DNA from: Undibacterium sp. KW1
GTDB lineage: Bacteria > Pseudomonadota > Gammaproteobacteria > Burkholderiales > Burkholderiaceae_D
Length of the DNA: 64,000 bases
NCBI RefSeq assembly: GCF_009937955.1
Contig: NZ_AP018439.1
Location: forward strand, 1,798,001 to 1,862,000
Direction of reading: 5' to 3'
In this document: piece by piece, positions 30,592 to 39,910 of the stretch
Numbering within the stretch: position 1 is the first letter of the stretch
How the letters are laid out: each line of letters opens with the position of its first letter
Position numbers and translations under genes: made by a program
Notes under the pieces: generated by a model
The model's database searches: none
Told to the model about the DNA's origin: nothing
The model's input: only the letters and a program-made list of their open reading frames with translations

Positions 30592-31458
30592 ATGATGAAT
30601 TGGGATGATTTACGCTATTTTTTGGCACTGGTCGATTGCGGTACGCTGACCGGGGCTGCGCGTCGCCTACAGGTGGAACATACGACGGTTGCACGGCGGA
30701 TTGACACGCTTGAGTCAGCATTGAAACTGCGTCTTTTCGACAGACTGGTGCGCGGCTGGCAACTCACCACAGAAGGACATGACCTGGTTACTCATGCACG
30801 GGAAGTGGAAGAGCGCTGGTTCAATTTTGAGAGAAAGGCGCTCAGTAACAGCAAAATGGAAGGCATAGTGCGTATTTCTGCACCACCCAGTTTATCGACT
30901 TTTGTACTCGCGCCCCAGCTTAAAAAACTCTGCGCCAGTTTGACCGGCGTGGAGCTGGAGTTACAGGCAGAGCGCCACCAGGTCAGTCTGGGCAAGCGCG
31001 AGGCAGACATCGCTTTACGAATGGCGCGCCCACAAACGGCGGGTCTGGTGATCAAGCCTTTGGCCAGTGTGGGCTATGGATTGTACGCCTGCAAAACTTA
31101 TCTGAAAAAGCGCAAGGAAGAAGATTGGGAATTTGTCGCCTATGAAAAAAACTCTGCAACGCCCCATCATCGATGGCTGGAAGATTATATGGCGCAGCGC
31201 AAAGTCATGCTGCGCAGTAATGACCAAATGGTGCTGGCTCAATGCGCGGCGGCAGGCCTTGGCGTAACCGTATTACCGCATTATTTGCGCCAGAGTCACC
31301 GCGAGCTGCACCGTATTGAGCATCAGGCTTGTCCTCTGCGCAGAAAACTTTGGCTGGTCATGCATGATGATGTACGCCGTTCACCGAGGGTAAGAGCAGT
31401 AGCCGATGGCTTGATTGAATTGTTTTCCAGTGCCGAAGTGAGTGATTTATTGATATAA
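30592..31458 (+). CDS. LysR-family transcriptional regulator
   Basis: 288 residues: an N-terminal winged HTH (WDDLRYFLALVDCGTLTGAARRLQVEHTTVARRIDTLE split across residues 4-41) and a LysR substrate-binding domain. I chose ATG 30592 or 30595; the upstream GTG 30577 lies in a GTGCATAATTGCAC palindrome (30577-30590) that could be an autoregulatory site. Divergent arrangement with the quinone oxidoreductase gene suggests it regulates that gene and itself; the inducer is unknown. Confidence 0.9.
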   Translation: MMNWDDLRYFLALVDCGTLTGAARRLQVEHTTVARRIDTLESALKLRLFDRLVRGWQLTTEGHDLVTHAREVEERWFNFERKALSNSKMEGIVRISAPPSLSTFVLAPQLKKLCASLTGVELELQAERHQVSLGKREADIALRMARPQTAGLVIKPLASVGYGLYACKTYLKKRKEEDWEFVAYEKNSATPHHRWLEDYMAQRKVMLRSNDQMVLAQCAAAGLGVTVLPHYLRQSHRELHRIEHQACPLRRKLWLVMHDDVRRSPRVRAVADGLIELFSSAEVSDLLI

Positions 31459-31600
31459 ATGAAAAGTGTGCTTGCATCAAAATACGATCTTGTCATTTTG
31501 AAATGTTGTTTTTATTTAAATTTCATTTAAAAGTGTATAGTCAGTTGCTTACATGTGCTCACATTTAAATTAAGCCTATCTTAGGTAGAAACCTAAACTT

Positions 31601-31629
31601 TTGACAAAAACGACCGTAATACACAATAT
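31601..31629 (+). promoter_or_regulatory. Sigma-70-type promoter for flaG-like gene
   Basis: TTGACA at 31601-31606, 17-bp spacer, CAATAT at 31624-31629, about 44 bp before the start codon of the FlaG-like gene. A perfect -35 and optimal spacing make this a good candidate. Confidence 0.6.
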
Positions 31630-31672
31630 GCGGTAATCCGTCACGTGGTTTAATTTAGGGCTGGAGAGCAAA

Positions 31673-32059
31673 ATGAGCATCAATCAAATAGCAGGTGGGG
31701 CCACTGGCGGTGTCAGTGTTGATACCCGGCAAGATGTCAAGGCTGCACCAGTCGTTGCTAAAGCGGCACCTGCACCGGTAGTTGCTGACGTCGCTAAAAC
31801 TGCGGTCAGCAAAGACAGCCAGCCCCAAAGTGATATTTCAGCTAAAGAACTCAAGAACTCTGTGGATCAGATCAACCGCGCCATAGGTTTGAATAAAAGC
31901 GTGAATCTCAACCTCGATAATGACTCCGGTAAAGTAGTGGTGCAGATTGTTGATAATGAAACCAATGTCGTTTTGCGCCAAATTCCTTCAAAAGAAGTGC
32001 TGGCTATAGCCCGTGATCTGGAAGGTAAAAAAGGTGTTTTGTTGAACGACCATGCATGA
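31673..32059 (+). CDS. FlaG family protein
   Basis: 128 residues. An Ala/Val-rich, probably disordered N-terminal half is followed by a FlaG domain: ELKNSVDQINRAIGLN, then LNLDNDSGKVVVQIVDNET and VLRQIPSKEVLAIA. FlaG proteins influence flagellar filament length and usually sit beside fliD/fliC. No other flagellar gene is visible here, so this is an isolated copy. ATG 31673 follows TGGAGAGCAAA. Confidence 0.8.
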   Translation: MSINQIAGGATGGVSVDTRQDVKAAPVVAKAAPAPVVADVAKTAVSKDSQPQSDISAKELKNSVDQINRAIGLNKSVNLNLDNDSGKVVVQIVDNETNVVLRQIPSKEVLAIARDLEGKKGVLLNDHA

Positions 32060-32070
32060 ATGGATAAAGA

Positions 32071-33006
32071 GTGATTGTCAGCTCTGATGTTGAATACTGG
32101 TTAAAGCAAGCAAATCTTCCCCTCCCCGACAGGATAGGTAAAGCACCTGAAGAATTATTGGCCTATGTTGCGAAAGTGAATAAAAGCACTTCTGCTGACC
32201 AACTGCCTGCGCAAGCAGAACTGAATCCCGATTTTTTAAATGATATCCGCGCAGCGATAGTGGACATGCCACCTCCTGTGCTGCAGCTTTTGGATAAACC
32301 CCTGCTGGGTGTCTATTTAGGGCGGGGCCTGGGTTCATCTGCGGTGACGGACGTTGTTGCTGGCCCGGATGGCAAGGTGCTCGGCCTGGTGACACTCATG
32401 GATGCCGACGCTTTTTTAGGTCGCACTGCCAATGACTGGGCGAGCTGGAAAGAAAATACGCCATTTTTGACGGGCTCGGCTTTTCAAGTCCATCTGCAAA
32501 TTGAAACTGTGGAAAACGATAACCGCAAAAATGCCATGCAGTTTTTGCTCTTGCATGAATTTGGTCATGTAATGACTGCCAATAGCGAATTTTTACCCGA
32601 CTGGTGGATAGGTTCGCAAAAATTCAAATCGACTGAAGAATATAGTTTCTTGAGTCTGTCCTGGCAAATCGCCATGAATGGCGACATCATTCCTTTGCTC
32701 AGACATGATTTTGAGCATCGCAAGAACTTGCACTTCTATAGTGATCAGCAAGTTGCGGGAGATTTAATTCCCGACATCTACAAGGCGCTGGAAAAAACCG
32801 GTTTTTCCAGTCTGTATGCCGCAACCAATGCCTATGACGATTTTGCTGAGGCTTTTGCCATGTATGTGCATAGCGTAATGATGGGCAAGCCTTATCGATT
32901 GAGCATTCGTTCTGGCGATGAAATCATCATGGAAGTGGCGGATTACTGGTCCAGCCCACGTGCCCGCTCCAGGAAACAGTTATTTGCTGAGTACCTCGGT
33001 AATTGA
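32071..33006 (+). CDS. Uncharacterised protein with HEFGH zinc-metallopeptidase motif
   Basis: 311 residues from GTG 32071. At about residues 168-172 it has HEFGH within FLLLHEFGHVMTAN, the HExxH zinc-binding motif, and further on YDDFAEAFAMYVHSVMMG, where the Glu of FAEAFA is a plausible third ligand (a gluzincin-like layout). No signal peptide. I recognise no named family. It follows the flaG-like gene by 11 bp. An in-frame stop at 32065-32067 rules out any earlier start; the ribosome site is weak. The 210-bp gap after it shows nothing clear. Confidence 0.7.
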   Translation: MIVSSDVEYWLKQANLPLPDRIGKAPEELLAYVAKVNKSTSADQLPAQAELNPDFLNDIRAAIVDMPPPVLQLLDKPLLGVYLGRGLGSSAVTDVVAGPDGKVLGLVTLMDADAFLGRTANDWASWKENTPFLTGSAFQVHLQIETVENDNRKNAMQFLLLHEFGHVMTANSEFLPDWWIGSQKFKSTEEYSFLSLSWQIAMNGDIIPLLRHDFEHRKNLHFYSDQQVAGDLIPDIYKALEKTGFSSLYAATNAYDDFAEAFAMYVHSVMMGKPYRLSIRSGDEIIMEVADYWSSPRARSRKQLFAEYLGN

Positions 33007-33216
33007 CAATATTCCCTCTGAGCTCTGGAAATAAGCAGGAGGTAGATAAAGCGTTGCCTTTAGGTTACTTATTGCTATTGAGCTATTCGTTTGCATCAAT
33101 AAAGCAGCAAAATTTGCTTTATTCGACACTTCATTTTCTATCCGCTCATCCATAATGTGAATAAGCTTAGACGCTCCTTGTCTTTATGCTGCAATTATTC
33201 ACGGATGGATATCTGA

Positions 33217-34680
33217 ATGACCGTACCGCCAAAGAACTCACTGGACCCGGATGACTGGCAGGCCCTGCGTGCGCAGGGACATCGCATGCTGGACGATATC
33301 CTTGATTACGCAGAACACATACGCGAGCGCCCTGTGTGGCAAGTGATACCGGATGAAGTGCGCGCAAAGTTCCAGTCGGGTTTGCCAATTGCGCCTGCTG
33401 AGCTCGGTGAAGTGCATCAACAATTCATGAAAAATATCTTGCCGTATTCGGTAGGCAATAGCCATCCTGGCTTCATGGGCTGGGTGCAGGGAGGGGGCAG
33501 CCCCGTGGGTACATTGGCAGAAATGCTGGCAGCGGGACTGAACGCCAATCTGGGTGGGCGTGATCATATACCGATAGAGGTCGAGCGTCAGATAACGCGC
33601 TGGGTCAGCGAGCTATTTCATTTTCCGGATACTGCCAGCGGCCTGTTTGTTACTGGCACGTCGATGGCTAACTTCATTGCCGTACTGGTAGCGCGGGCGC
33701 GCACTCTGGGTGCAGAGGTAAGGCATCAAGGGCTCACGGCTTTTCCTGAACGGCTGGTGGCTTATACTTCAGCCGGTGCGCATGGTTGCGTTGCCCAGGC
33801 CATGGATATGGCCGGGATAGGAAGAAATGCCTTGCGCATGATCCCCATGAACGGCAACTTCCAGATGGATGTCGGGGCATTGCAGGCAGCAATTGTGGCA
33901 GACCGCGCGGCGGGATTGACGCCATTCATGCTGGTAGGTACTGCCGGTTCAGTGGATGTTGGTGCGATTGATGATTTGCAGACCCTGGCGGATGTTGCCA
34001 GCACTGAAAAATTATGGTTCCATATTGATGGTGCATTTGGTGCGCTGGGTATGCTATCTCCCTTTATTGCTGCACGCCTTGTTGGCATAGAACGGGCTGA
34101 TTCGATTGCCTTTGATTTTCATAAGTGGTTGCAAGTACCTTATGACGCCGGCTTTATTCTGGTGCGTGACAGCGATGCCCATTATGCGACCTTTGCCACG
34201 CCAGCCAGTTATTTGCGGCGCGAGAGTAAAGGCCTGGCAGGCGGCTCACCCTGGCCCTGTGATTTTGGCCCTGATTTGTCACGCGGCTTCAGGGCGCTTA
34301 AAACCTGGTTCACTTTGCAGGTATATGGTGCGGAGCGCCTGGGCCAGATGATTGCCCACACTTGCGAGCTGGGGCAGTATCTTAAAGCCAGTATCCTGGC
34401 GTATCCAAGATTTGAATTGATGGCACCGGTCGCCTTGAATATCGTCTGTTTCCGCTACCTTGTTGATGGCCTCAGTGATGAAGCCCTTGATGCACTTAAT
34501 GCCCGTATCGTGATGGCCTTGCAAGAGTCAGGCATAGCGGCACCATCCACCACCATCATCAACAAGCGGCTTGCCATACGTGCGGCAATCGTCAATCACA
34601 GAACTACCTCTGCCGATATAGACGCTTTGCTTAATGCAACTCTCGCCATAGGCGAGCAAATTCATACTTCCCGTGATTGA
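33217..34680 (+). CDS. PLP-dependent decarboxylase, aromatic-L-amino-acid decarboxylase type (group II)
   Basis: 487 residues, typical for the DDC/tyrosine decarboxylase family. It contains HPGFMGWVQGGGSPVG near residue 85, FVTGTSMANFIA near 145, HIDGAFGALG, and the PLP lysine in FDFHKWLQVPYDAGF at about residue 306. Members decarboxylate aromatic amino acids or related substrates; here the substrate is unknown. It is the first of four closely spaced genes with an ATP-grasp ligase (4 bp later), a second PLP enzyme and a cysteine hydrolase, which suggests a small biosynthetic pathway rather than simple amine production. Confidence 0.88.
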   Translation: MTVPPKNSLDPDDWQALRAQGHRMLDDILDYAEHIRERPVWQVIPDEVRAKFQSGLPIAPAELGEVHQQFMKNILPYSVGNSHPGFMGWVQGGGSPVGTLAEMLAAGLNANLGGRDHIPIEVERQITRWVSELFHFPDTASGLFVTGTSMANFIAVLVARARTLGAEVRHQGLTAFPERLVAYTSAGAHGCVAQAMDMAGIGRNALRMIPMNGNFQMDVGALQAAIVADRAAGLTPFMLVGTAGSVDVGAIDDLQTLADVASTEKLWFHIDGAFGALGMLSPFIAARLVGIERADSIAFDFHKWLQVPYDAGFILVRDSDAHYATFATPASYLRRESKGLAGGSPWPCDFGPDLSRGFRALKTWFTLQVYGAERLGQMIAHTCELGQYLKASILAYPRFELMAPVALNIVCFRYLVDGLSDEALDALNARIVMALQESGIAAPSTTIINKRLAIRAAIVNHRTTSADIDALLNATLAIGEQIHTSRD

Positions 34681-34684
34681 GAAT

Positions 34685-35938
34685 ATGACCAACATCGACG
34701 AATCCCTTGTTGCAGAAAACAAGCCAGCGCAAAGTAAATTGATAGGCCTGGCACCTCTGATGCGCATTGCTTTTTCCGGTGGCGATTTAAAACCCCTGGG
34801 TAAAGAATTGATCGCCTATGCAGAAAAACATCCGCATGACGCGCATGCACTCATGAACCTGGCAACGGTATTAATCTTGCTCGGTCATCGTGATGCGGCT
34901 TTGTCCACCCAGATGGAGGCATTGCGCCTGCAGCCGCTGTATTCTGTCCCCACGACCCGCGAACCCACCTTGCGCCTGCTGGCACTCATGACAGACGGTG
35001 ACCTGATGGCCAATACCCCGCTCGAATTTTTGGTCGAAGATTCCGACATCGCACTTGATTTATTATATGTAGGCGCAGGCATACCTGCAGTGGAACAGTT
35101 GCCACCACATGATGTTATGTTTGTTGCCGTGGGTGAGGCAGATGACAAAAACAGTCTGCTGCTTGACCTGCAAGAGATTATCCAGACCTGGCCCACGCCA
35201 GTGTTAAACGCACCTGAACGCATTACCCACCTGGGCCGCGACCGCGCCTGCGCCTTGCTGCAGGACGCGCCGGGTGTCGCCATGCCAACGTCAGCCCGTA
35301 TCAGCCGTCAAACGCTGGAGCAGATAGGTAGTGGCGAGGTGGCTGTCAGCAGTATTTTGGGTGGCGATGATTTTCCCATTATAGCCCGCCCCTTGGGCTC
35401 ACATGCGGGCCACGGTTTGCGCAAAGTATTGTCGGCTGAAGATGTGCCCGATTACCTGCAAGCCGTACCTAGTGAAGAATTTTATATCGCCCGCTTTGTC
35501 GATTACCGCACTCTTGCAGATGGTCAGTTCAGGAAGTACCGCATTATCCTGATCGATGGCAAACCCTTTATCTCACATATGGGTATTTCAAAACACTGGA
35601 TGATCCATTACCTGAACGCAGGCATGACAGACAGTGCAGAAAAACGGGATGAAGAAGCACGCTTCATGCAGAGCTTTGATGAAGATTTCGTGCCCCGGCA
35701 TGCAACAGCATTTGCAGAAATATTCAAACGCCTGGACCTTGATTATGTCGGCATAGACTGTGGCGAGACCCAGGACGGCAAGCTGCTGATTTTTGAAGTC
35801 GATAGCGACATGATTGTGCATGCGATGGACCCGGTCGATATGTTCCCCTACAAGCAGGAGCCGATGAAAAAATTATTTGCCGCATTCAGGGATTTGCTGA
35901 TCAAGACAGCCAGAATGTCGCCAGCCTATCAAGGCTAG
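34685..35938 (+). CDS. TPR plus ATP-grasp domain protein, probable amide/peptide ligase
   Basis: 417 residues. An N-terminal TPR-like segment (about residues 35-85, HPHDAHALMNLATVLILLGH) precedes an unassigned middle domain and a C-terminal ATP-grasp fold: FPIIARPLGSHAGHGLRKV (nucleotide-binding lysine replaced by Arg in PIIARP), EFYIARFVDYR, FRKYRIILIDGKPF and the metal ligands in LDYVGIDCG and LIFEVDSD. ATP-grasp enzymes form acyl-phosphates that are attacked by amines or thiols. I chose ATG 34685 over GTG 34673. Gene neighbours are PLP enzymes on both sides, so it may condense products of those enzymes. Confidence 0.78.
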   Translation: MTNIDESLVAENKPAQSKLIGLAPLMRIAFSGGDLKPLGKELIAYAEKHPHDAHALMNLATVLILLGHRDAALSTQMEALRLQPLYSVPTTREPTLRLLALMTDGDLMANTPLEFLVEDSDIALDLLYVGAGIPAVEQLPPHDVMFVAVGEADDKNSLLLDLQEIIQTWPTPVLNAPERITHLGRDRACALLQDAPGVAMPTSARISRQTLEQIGSGEVAVSSILGGDDFPIIARPLGSHAGHGLRKVLSAEDVPDYLQAVPSEEFYIARFVDYRTLADGQFRKYRIILIDGKPFISHMGISKHWMIHYLNAGMTDSAEKRDEEARFMQSFDEDFVPRHATAFAEIFKRLDLDYVGIDCGETQDGKLLIFEVDSDMIVHAMDPVDMFPYKQEPMKKLFAAFRDLLIKTARMSPAYQG

Positions 35939-35971
35939 CCTATACCGGATTGCACAAGTCCATGCCTAACC

Positions 35972-37504
35972 ATGTCAAATAAAACTCATACCGCATTCCC
36001 ATCGTTCGATCAGCTTTTGACAGGCGGTGGCGATGCGCGTATCGCTTTAGACGATGATGGCTATAATAAATACGGCTGCGGCATAGTGCCAGACAGCTTG
36101 TCGCTGGCCTTTGGCTCTGCGACGGCATCAACAATCTCTGCCACTGCACGCGCTGCTGCTAACGCTGTCTATCAAAAACTGGCAGCCGTCAATGATCGTG
36201 CGGACTATTATCTGCTGGCAGAAAACGAACAGGAAATTGTCAGGCAAGAGTTAAGGCAATTATGTGGATTAACAGAAAACCTGGAGTCTACCGACCTGGC
36301 AGCGACTGATGTCGTCTTCGCCGCCTCAGGTACCGACCTGCATTTGATTGCAGCGCAAATGCTCGCCTTGTCATCACAAGCCGGTCATCCTGCCTTGCCC
36401 ATGCTGGTGATCATGGTTGAGCCAGGTGAAACAGGCAGCTCGGTACCAGCCGCTTTAAGCGGGCAGCATTTCAGCAACCGTTCTGCTCTTGATGTCTCCG
36501 TCACAGCAGGCGAAACTATTCCTGGCAGCATACCCACAGAATTGCGCACGGTAAGCATCCGGGATAGTGATGGCAGTGCGCGCAATTTGCAAGATGTTGA
36601 TACAGAGGTGAGAGCATTGACAGAGACGGCAATTGCCCAGCACAGGCAGGTTATGCTGGTGCTGGCAGATGTCAGCAAGACGGGCATGATTGCACCTGCT
36701 ATTGATGTCGCCACAGGTTTAAGCAAGCAGTATCGCCACAATTTTCATGTCATGGTAGATGCTTGCCAGTTCCGCATTTCCAATGCCAGCCTGCATGCCT
36801 ATTTGCAGCAAGGCTTTCTGGTTGCAGTTACTGGCTCCAAATTTTTAAGTGGCCCCAGCTTTTCTGGTGCATTGTTTATTCCTGCTCCCGTAGCAAAAAA
36901 ACTGAAATCATTGAGATTGCCGCTGGCTTTGCAAGCATATTCCAGCCGTGCTGACTGGCCGCGTGACTGGGCAGGAGCAGACAAGCTGGGCAGGCAAGTC
37001 AATGCAGGTTTGCTACTGCGCTGGGTGGCAGCGCTCGCTGAATTACGTGCATTCCGGCAACTGCCGGAAACTGCCATCCATCGTTTTGTCCTGCAATTTG
37101 CACATGCCATCCAGTCATATTTTAAGCATAGCGCTCATCTGGCTTTGCTGCCCATCGTCACTCCTGAGCGCGGTGCTTTGCATGAAAATGTGTCCTGGGA
37201 CCAGTTACCGAGCATCTTCTCTTTTTTAATCAGGGACGCCAGTGGCCAGCATTTTCTTAATCGTGAGCAAACCATGCTGGTCTACAGGCGCTTGCAAAAA
37301 GAAAAACACATGCAGTTAGGGCAACCAGTGCTGTGCGGCGTGCGCCAGCAAACGCCCGTTAGTGCACTCCGCCTCTGTCTCAGTGCACGACTGATAGTCA
37401 GCGCAATTGACGGAGAGGGTGATGGCGCGCAGAAAGTTATCGAAGATGCATTGCTGGTGCTGGATACTGCAGCACAATTGGCAGCGCAGTTTGAACATGT
37501 CTAG
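35972..37504 (+). CDS. PLP-dependent fold-type I enzyme-like protein
   Basis: 510 residues. The layout matches class V/decarboxylase-like PLP enzymes: FGSATASTISATARAAANAVYQ, then VVFAASGTDLHLIAAQML (cofactor phosphate region), LVLADVSKTGMIAP, the acidic HVMVDACQFRIS (Asp that pairs with the PLP nitrogen) and the putative Schiff-base lysine in AVTGSKFLSGPSFSGALF at about residue 290. I recognise no named family. The gene lies 33 bp after the ATP-grasp gene. Carbon-sulfur lyase or aminotransferase chemistry is possible but unproven. Confidence 0.72.
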   Translation: MSNKTHTAFPSFDQLLTGGGDARIALDDDGYNKYGCGIVPDSLSLAFGSATASTISATARAAANAVYQKLAAVNDRADYYLLAENEQEIVRQELRQLCGLTENLESTDLAATDVVFAASGTDLHLIAAQMLALSSQAGHPALPMLVIMVEPGETGSSVPAALSGQHFSNRSALDVSVTAGETIPGSIPTELRTVSIRDSDGSARNLQDVDTEVRALTETAIAQHRQVMLVLADVSKTGMIAPAIDVATGLSKQYRHNFHVMVDACQFRISNASLHAYLQQGFLVAVTGSKFLSGPSFSGALFIPAPVAKKLKSLRLPLALQAYSSRADWPRDWAGADKLGRQVNAGLLLRWVAALAELRAFRQLPETAIHRFVLQFAHAIQSYFKHSAHLALLPIVTPERGALHENVSWDQLPSIFSFLIRDASGQHFLNREQTMLVYRRLQKEKHMQLGQPVLCGVRQQTPVSALRLCLSARLIVSAIDGEGDGAQKVIEDALLVLDTAAQLAAQFEHV

Positions 37505-37579
37505 CGGTGTTGCACCGGGCTGCCGTATCCGCAGTATCATATTGCTTTATGCCGTATAGTGCTTTTAGGCTTTGCTACA

Positions 37580-38116
37580 ATGAATACCTTACTGATTATC
37601 GATATGCAAAATGCTTGGTTACATGGTCAAACCCGGCGTTTTGACAAGGTAAACGTCATCAAGCGCATACAGCGCGCAGTAGAGCATACCCGTGAGCATG
37701 GTGGCCAAGTGATTTTTGTGCGTCATGCCAATGACGAAGCGCTGGTTGGTTCTGCAGGGTGGGAAGTCATACCGGAACTGCCATTTGCACCTGGCGATGT
37801 TTTCGTCGATAAAACTGCCTGTGATTCATTTGCTGGTACCGGCCTCTATACACATTTAAAAGTCACCGGGGCGCATACGCTGATTGTTTGTGGTTTGACG
37901 ACAGAGTTTTGTGTAGATACGACAATCCGTGCTGCCGCATCGCATGGTTTTGATGTGATTGCCCTGTCTGATGCGCATACGACTGGCGACAGACCTCACA
38001 TGAAAGCCGAAAAAATAGTCGAGCATCACAACTGGGTTTGGTCGAATATTGCGACTCCAGCAAATAGCCGCATTATGGTGCGCACTACGGCTGAAGTGTT
38101 TGGTCATCACTATTAA
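37580..38116 (+). CDS. Isochorismatase-like cysteine hydrolase
   Basis: 178 residues. The start MNTLLIIDMQNAWLHG carries the catalytic Asp (DMQNAW); the catalytic Lys is probably in FVDKTACDSFAGTGL and the nucleophile Cys in CGLTTEFCVDTTIRAA (about residue 113). The family covers nicotinamidases and other amide hydrolases. I chose ATG 37580 over an upstream frame start at 37559. It comes 75 bp after the PLP-fold gene and could belong to the same operon, processing an amide or carbamoyl group. Confidence 0.87.
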   Translation: MNTLLIIDMQNAWLHGQTRRFDKVNVIKRIQRAVEHTREHGGQVIFVRHANDEALVGSAGWEVIPELPFAPGDVFVDKTACDSFAGTGLYTHLKVTGAHTLIVCGLTTEFCVDTTIRAAASHGFDVIALSDAHTTGDRPHMKAEKIVEHHNWVWSNIATPANSRIMVRTTAEVFGHHY

Positions 38117-38151
38117 GCACGCTTAAGCACGCTCAAGACCGGGCGCACATA

Positions 38152-38832
38152 CTATTTTGTGCACCCCAGTTCTTTCAGACTGGTTTCAGTGTCGCGCTTG
38201 TTATTGGCCTGTGTTTCCATGTCCTGTGCCGTTCCACCTGCTTTTTGAGCATTACGCAAGGCATTGATTTGCTTGCGTAGTTCGTCGCACTGCTTTTGCT
38301 TGCGGGCAGCTTCGGCAGGATCTGGCTTGCTGCTGTCTTTTGAGTTTTCACCAGTCACAGCCTTGCGCTCAGCGGCCTGATGGCGGCTGGCCTCATCTTC
38401 ACTCGCGCGTGGACCAAATTTGCGCTCGGCTTCTTTTTCAGCCATACAATCACTTTCGATTTTCATGCGTACGTCATTGGCATTGCCTTTCATGGCATAG
38501 ACATCGGCAACGATTCTGCGCTGCTCGGCAGTCTTGGCTTCAGACAGCATTCTGTCCTGCAATGCGCCGCCTTCCTTGTACCAGATCATTTTCTTCGCTT
38601 CTTCGCCACGGCGCACGCAATTGGCATCCAGGGGCAGTTTGTCCGAGGTAGAAGGGCTGGGGTTTTTCTTGATCATTTGGCCTTGCCCGCCATCGCAAGG
38701 CTTGTCCTGATAAGTGCTGCCACAACGATACAGGTTTTGCGCCTGGGCCTGCCCAGGCAAGCTGCTGCCAACGATGAGCAGGGCTTGCAGTGACTGGGTG
38801 ATAGCGAGTGAAATAAAGAGAGCGGGGCGCAT
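38152..38832 (-). CDS. Secreted DUF4124-like protein
   Basis: 226 residues: signal peptide (MRPALFISLAITQSLQALL... AQA), then LYRCGSTYQDKPCDGGQG, which resembles the DUF4124 core (Y-x-C... YtDrPC), and a long charged, probably coiled-coil C-terminal half (about residues 110-215) with conserved Cys pairs. Function is unknown. I chose the ATG at 38832; six more residues would be added from 38850. It is convergent with the isochorismatase-like gene, 35 bp apart. Confidence 0.72.
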   Translation of the reverse strand: MRPALFISLAITQSLQALLIVGSSLPGQAQAQNLYRCGSTYQDKPCDGGQGQMIKKNPSPSTSDKLPLDANCVRRGEEAKKMIWYKEGGALQDRMLSEAKTAEQRRIVADVYAMKGNANDVRMKIESDCMAEKEAERKFGPRASEDEASRHQAAERKAVTGENSKDSSKPDPAEAARKQKQCDELRKQINALRNAQKAGGTAQDMETQANNKRDTETSLKELGCTK

Positions 38833-38992
38833 GCTGATTAACCAATGCATAGAGATAAAGATTCATTACTGTAGCATCCTGCCCGGCATAGTGGTGAGCT
38901 GTAGAGGCGGGGAGGCCCCTGATTTTTGTAAATTACGTAACATTCCTCGCTCAGTTTTTACAATGAGCATTTGAAATTTATTTAAATTACGA

Positions 38993-39021
38993 TTGACATT
39001 TAAAAATATGACGATCATAAT
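38993..39021 (+). promoter_or_regulatory. Promoter for the SDR gene
   Basis: TTGACA at 38993-38998, 17-bp spacer, CATAAT at 39016-39021, about 98 bp before the SDR start codon, leaving room for a short leader. The remaining gap 38833-38992 holds nothing else that I can name. Confidence 0.6.
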
Positions 39022-39118
39022 CTAATTGGCTTGATTGACTTCAAGTAGAGGAAGCAAGTTCTCGACGGCCTCGCTTGCAACGCAATTCAATCAAACTTAT
39101 TTATCAAGAGGATTAATC

Positions 39119-39826
39119 ATGGAACTCAAGAATACTGTCGCCTTCGTTACAGGTGCTAACCGCGGTTTAGGTCTGGCATTTGCCAAGGCCTTGCAGGATG
39201 CTGGCGTCAAAAAGGTTTATGCGGCGGCCAGGAACCCTGCGCAAATTACTTTGCCCGGTCTCCATCCCATACAACTGGATGTCACCGATCAACAGCAGGT
39301 GCTGGCAGCCGCACAGGCTTGTGGTGACGTGAACCTGCTCATCAACAATGCAGGCATTGCCCAGCCGTCACCATTTCTTGCCAGCGATAGCGTGGCTGCC
39401 ATACGTACACAGTTCGACACCAATTTCTTTGGCATGCTGGCAATGAGCCAGGCTTTTGCCCCTGTGTTGAAAGCCAATGGTGGCGGTGCACTGGTCAATA
39501 TGCTCTCGGTCCTGAGCTGGATTAATCTCGCTGGCATCAATGGTTACAGCGCATCCAAGGCCGCAGCCTGGTCATTGACCAACGGTTTGCGCAATGAATT
39601 GCGGGCTCAGGGTACGCTGGTAGTTGGCGTACATGCGGCCTTCATCGATACCGATATGACGCAACATGTAGCGATGCCAAAATCTACTCCACAGCAAGTC
39701 GCATTGCAGGTAGTGGAGGCAATAGCAGAGGACAGGGAAGAAGTGTTTGCCGATGAGATTACGCGCCAGGTCAAGCGGGCTCTGTCGCTGGACTCTGCCC
39801 CCTATCTGCGTGAGGGCGGACAATAA
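39119..39826 (+). CDS. SDR family oxidoreductase
   Basis: 235-residue classical short-chain dehydrogenase. TGANRGLG (TGxxxGxG cofactor motif) lies at residues 13-20, NNAGIA at about 79-84, and the catalytic YSASK at about 143-147 with Ser in LSVLSW before it. It ends with DEITRQVKRALS. Substrate unknown. ATG 39119 follows AAGAGGATTAATC; the longer frame from 39035 has no support. A good promoter lies upstream. Confidence 0.9.
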   Translation: MELKNTVAFVTGANRGLGLAFAKALQDAGVKKVYAAARNPAQITLPGLHPIQLDVTDQQQVLAAAQACGDVNLLINNAGIAQPSPFLASDSVAAIRTQFDTNFFGMLAMSQAFAPVLKANGGGALVNMLSVLSWINLAGINGYSASKAAAWSLTNGLRNELRAQGTLVVGVHAAFIDTDMTQHVAMPKSTPQQVALQVVEAIAEDREEVFADEITRQVKRALSLDSAPYLREGGQ

Positions 39827-39910
39827 AATTCAGCGATGTGAATCAGCGCAGCAGTGCAATGAAAGCCTTTGCCGGGTTATGATGCAAAATTCCCAATCCG
39901 GTAAAAGGAC

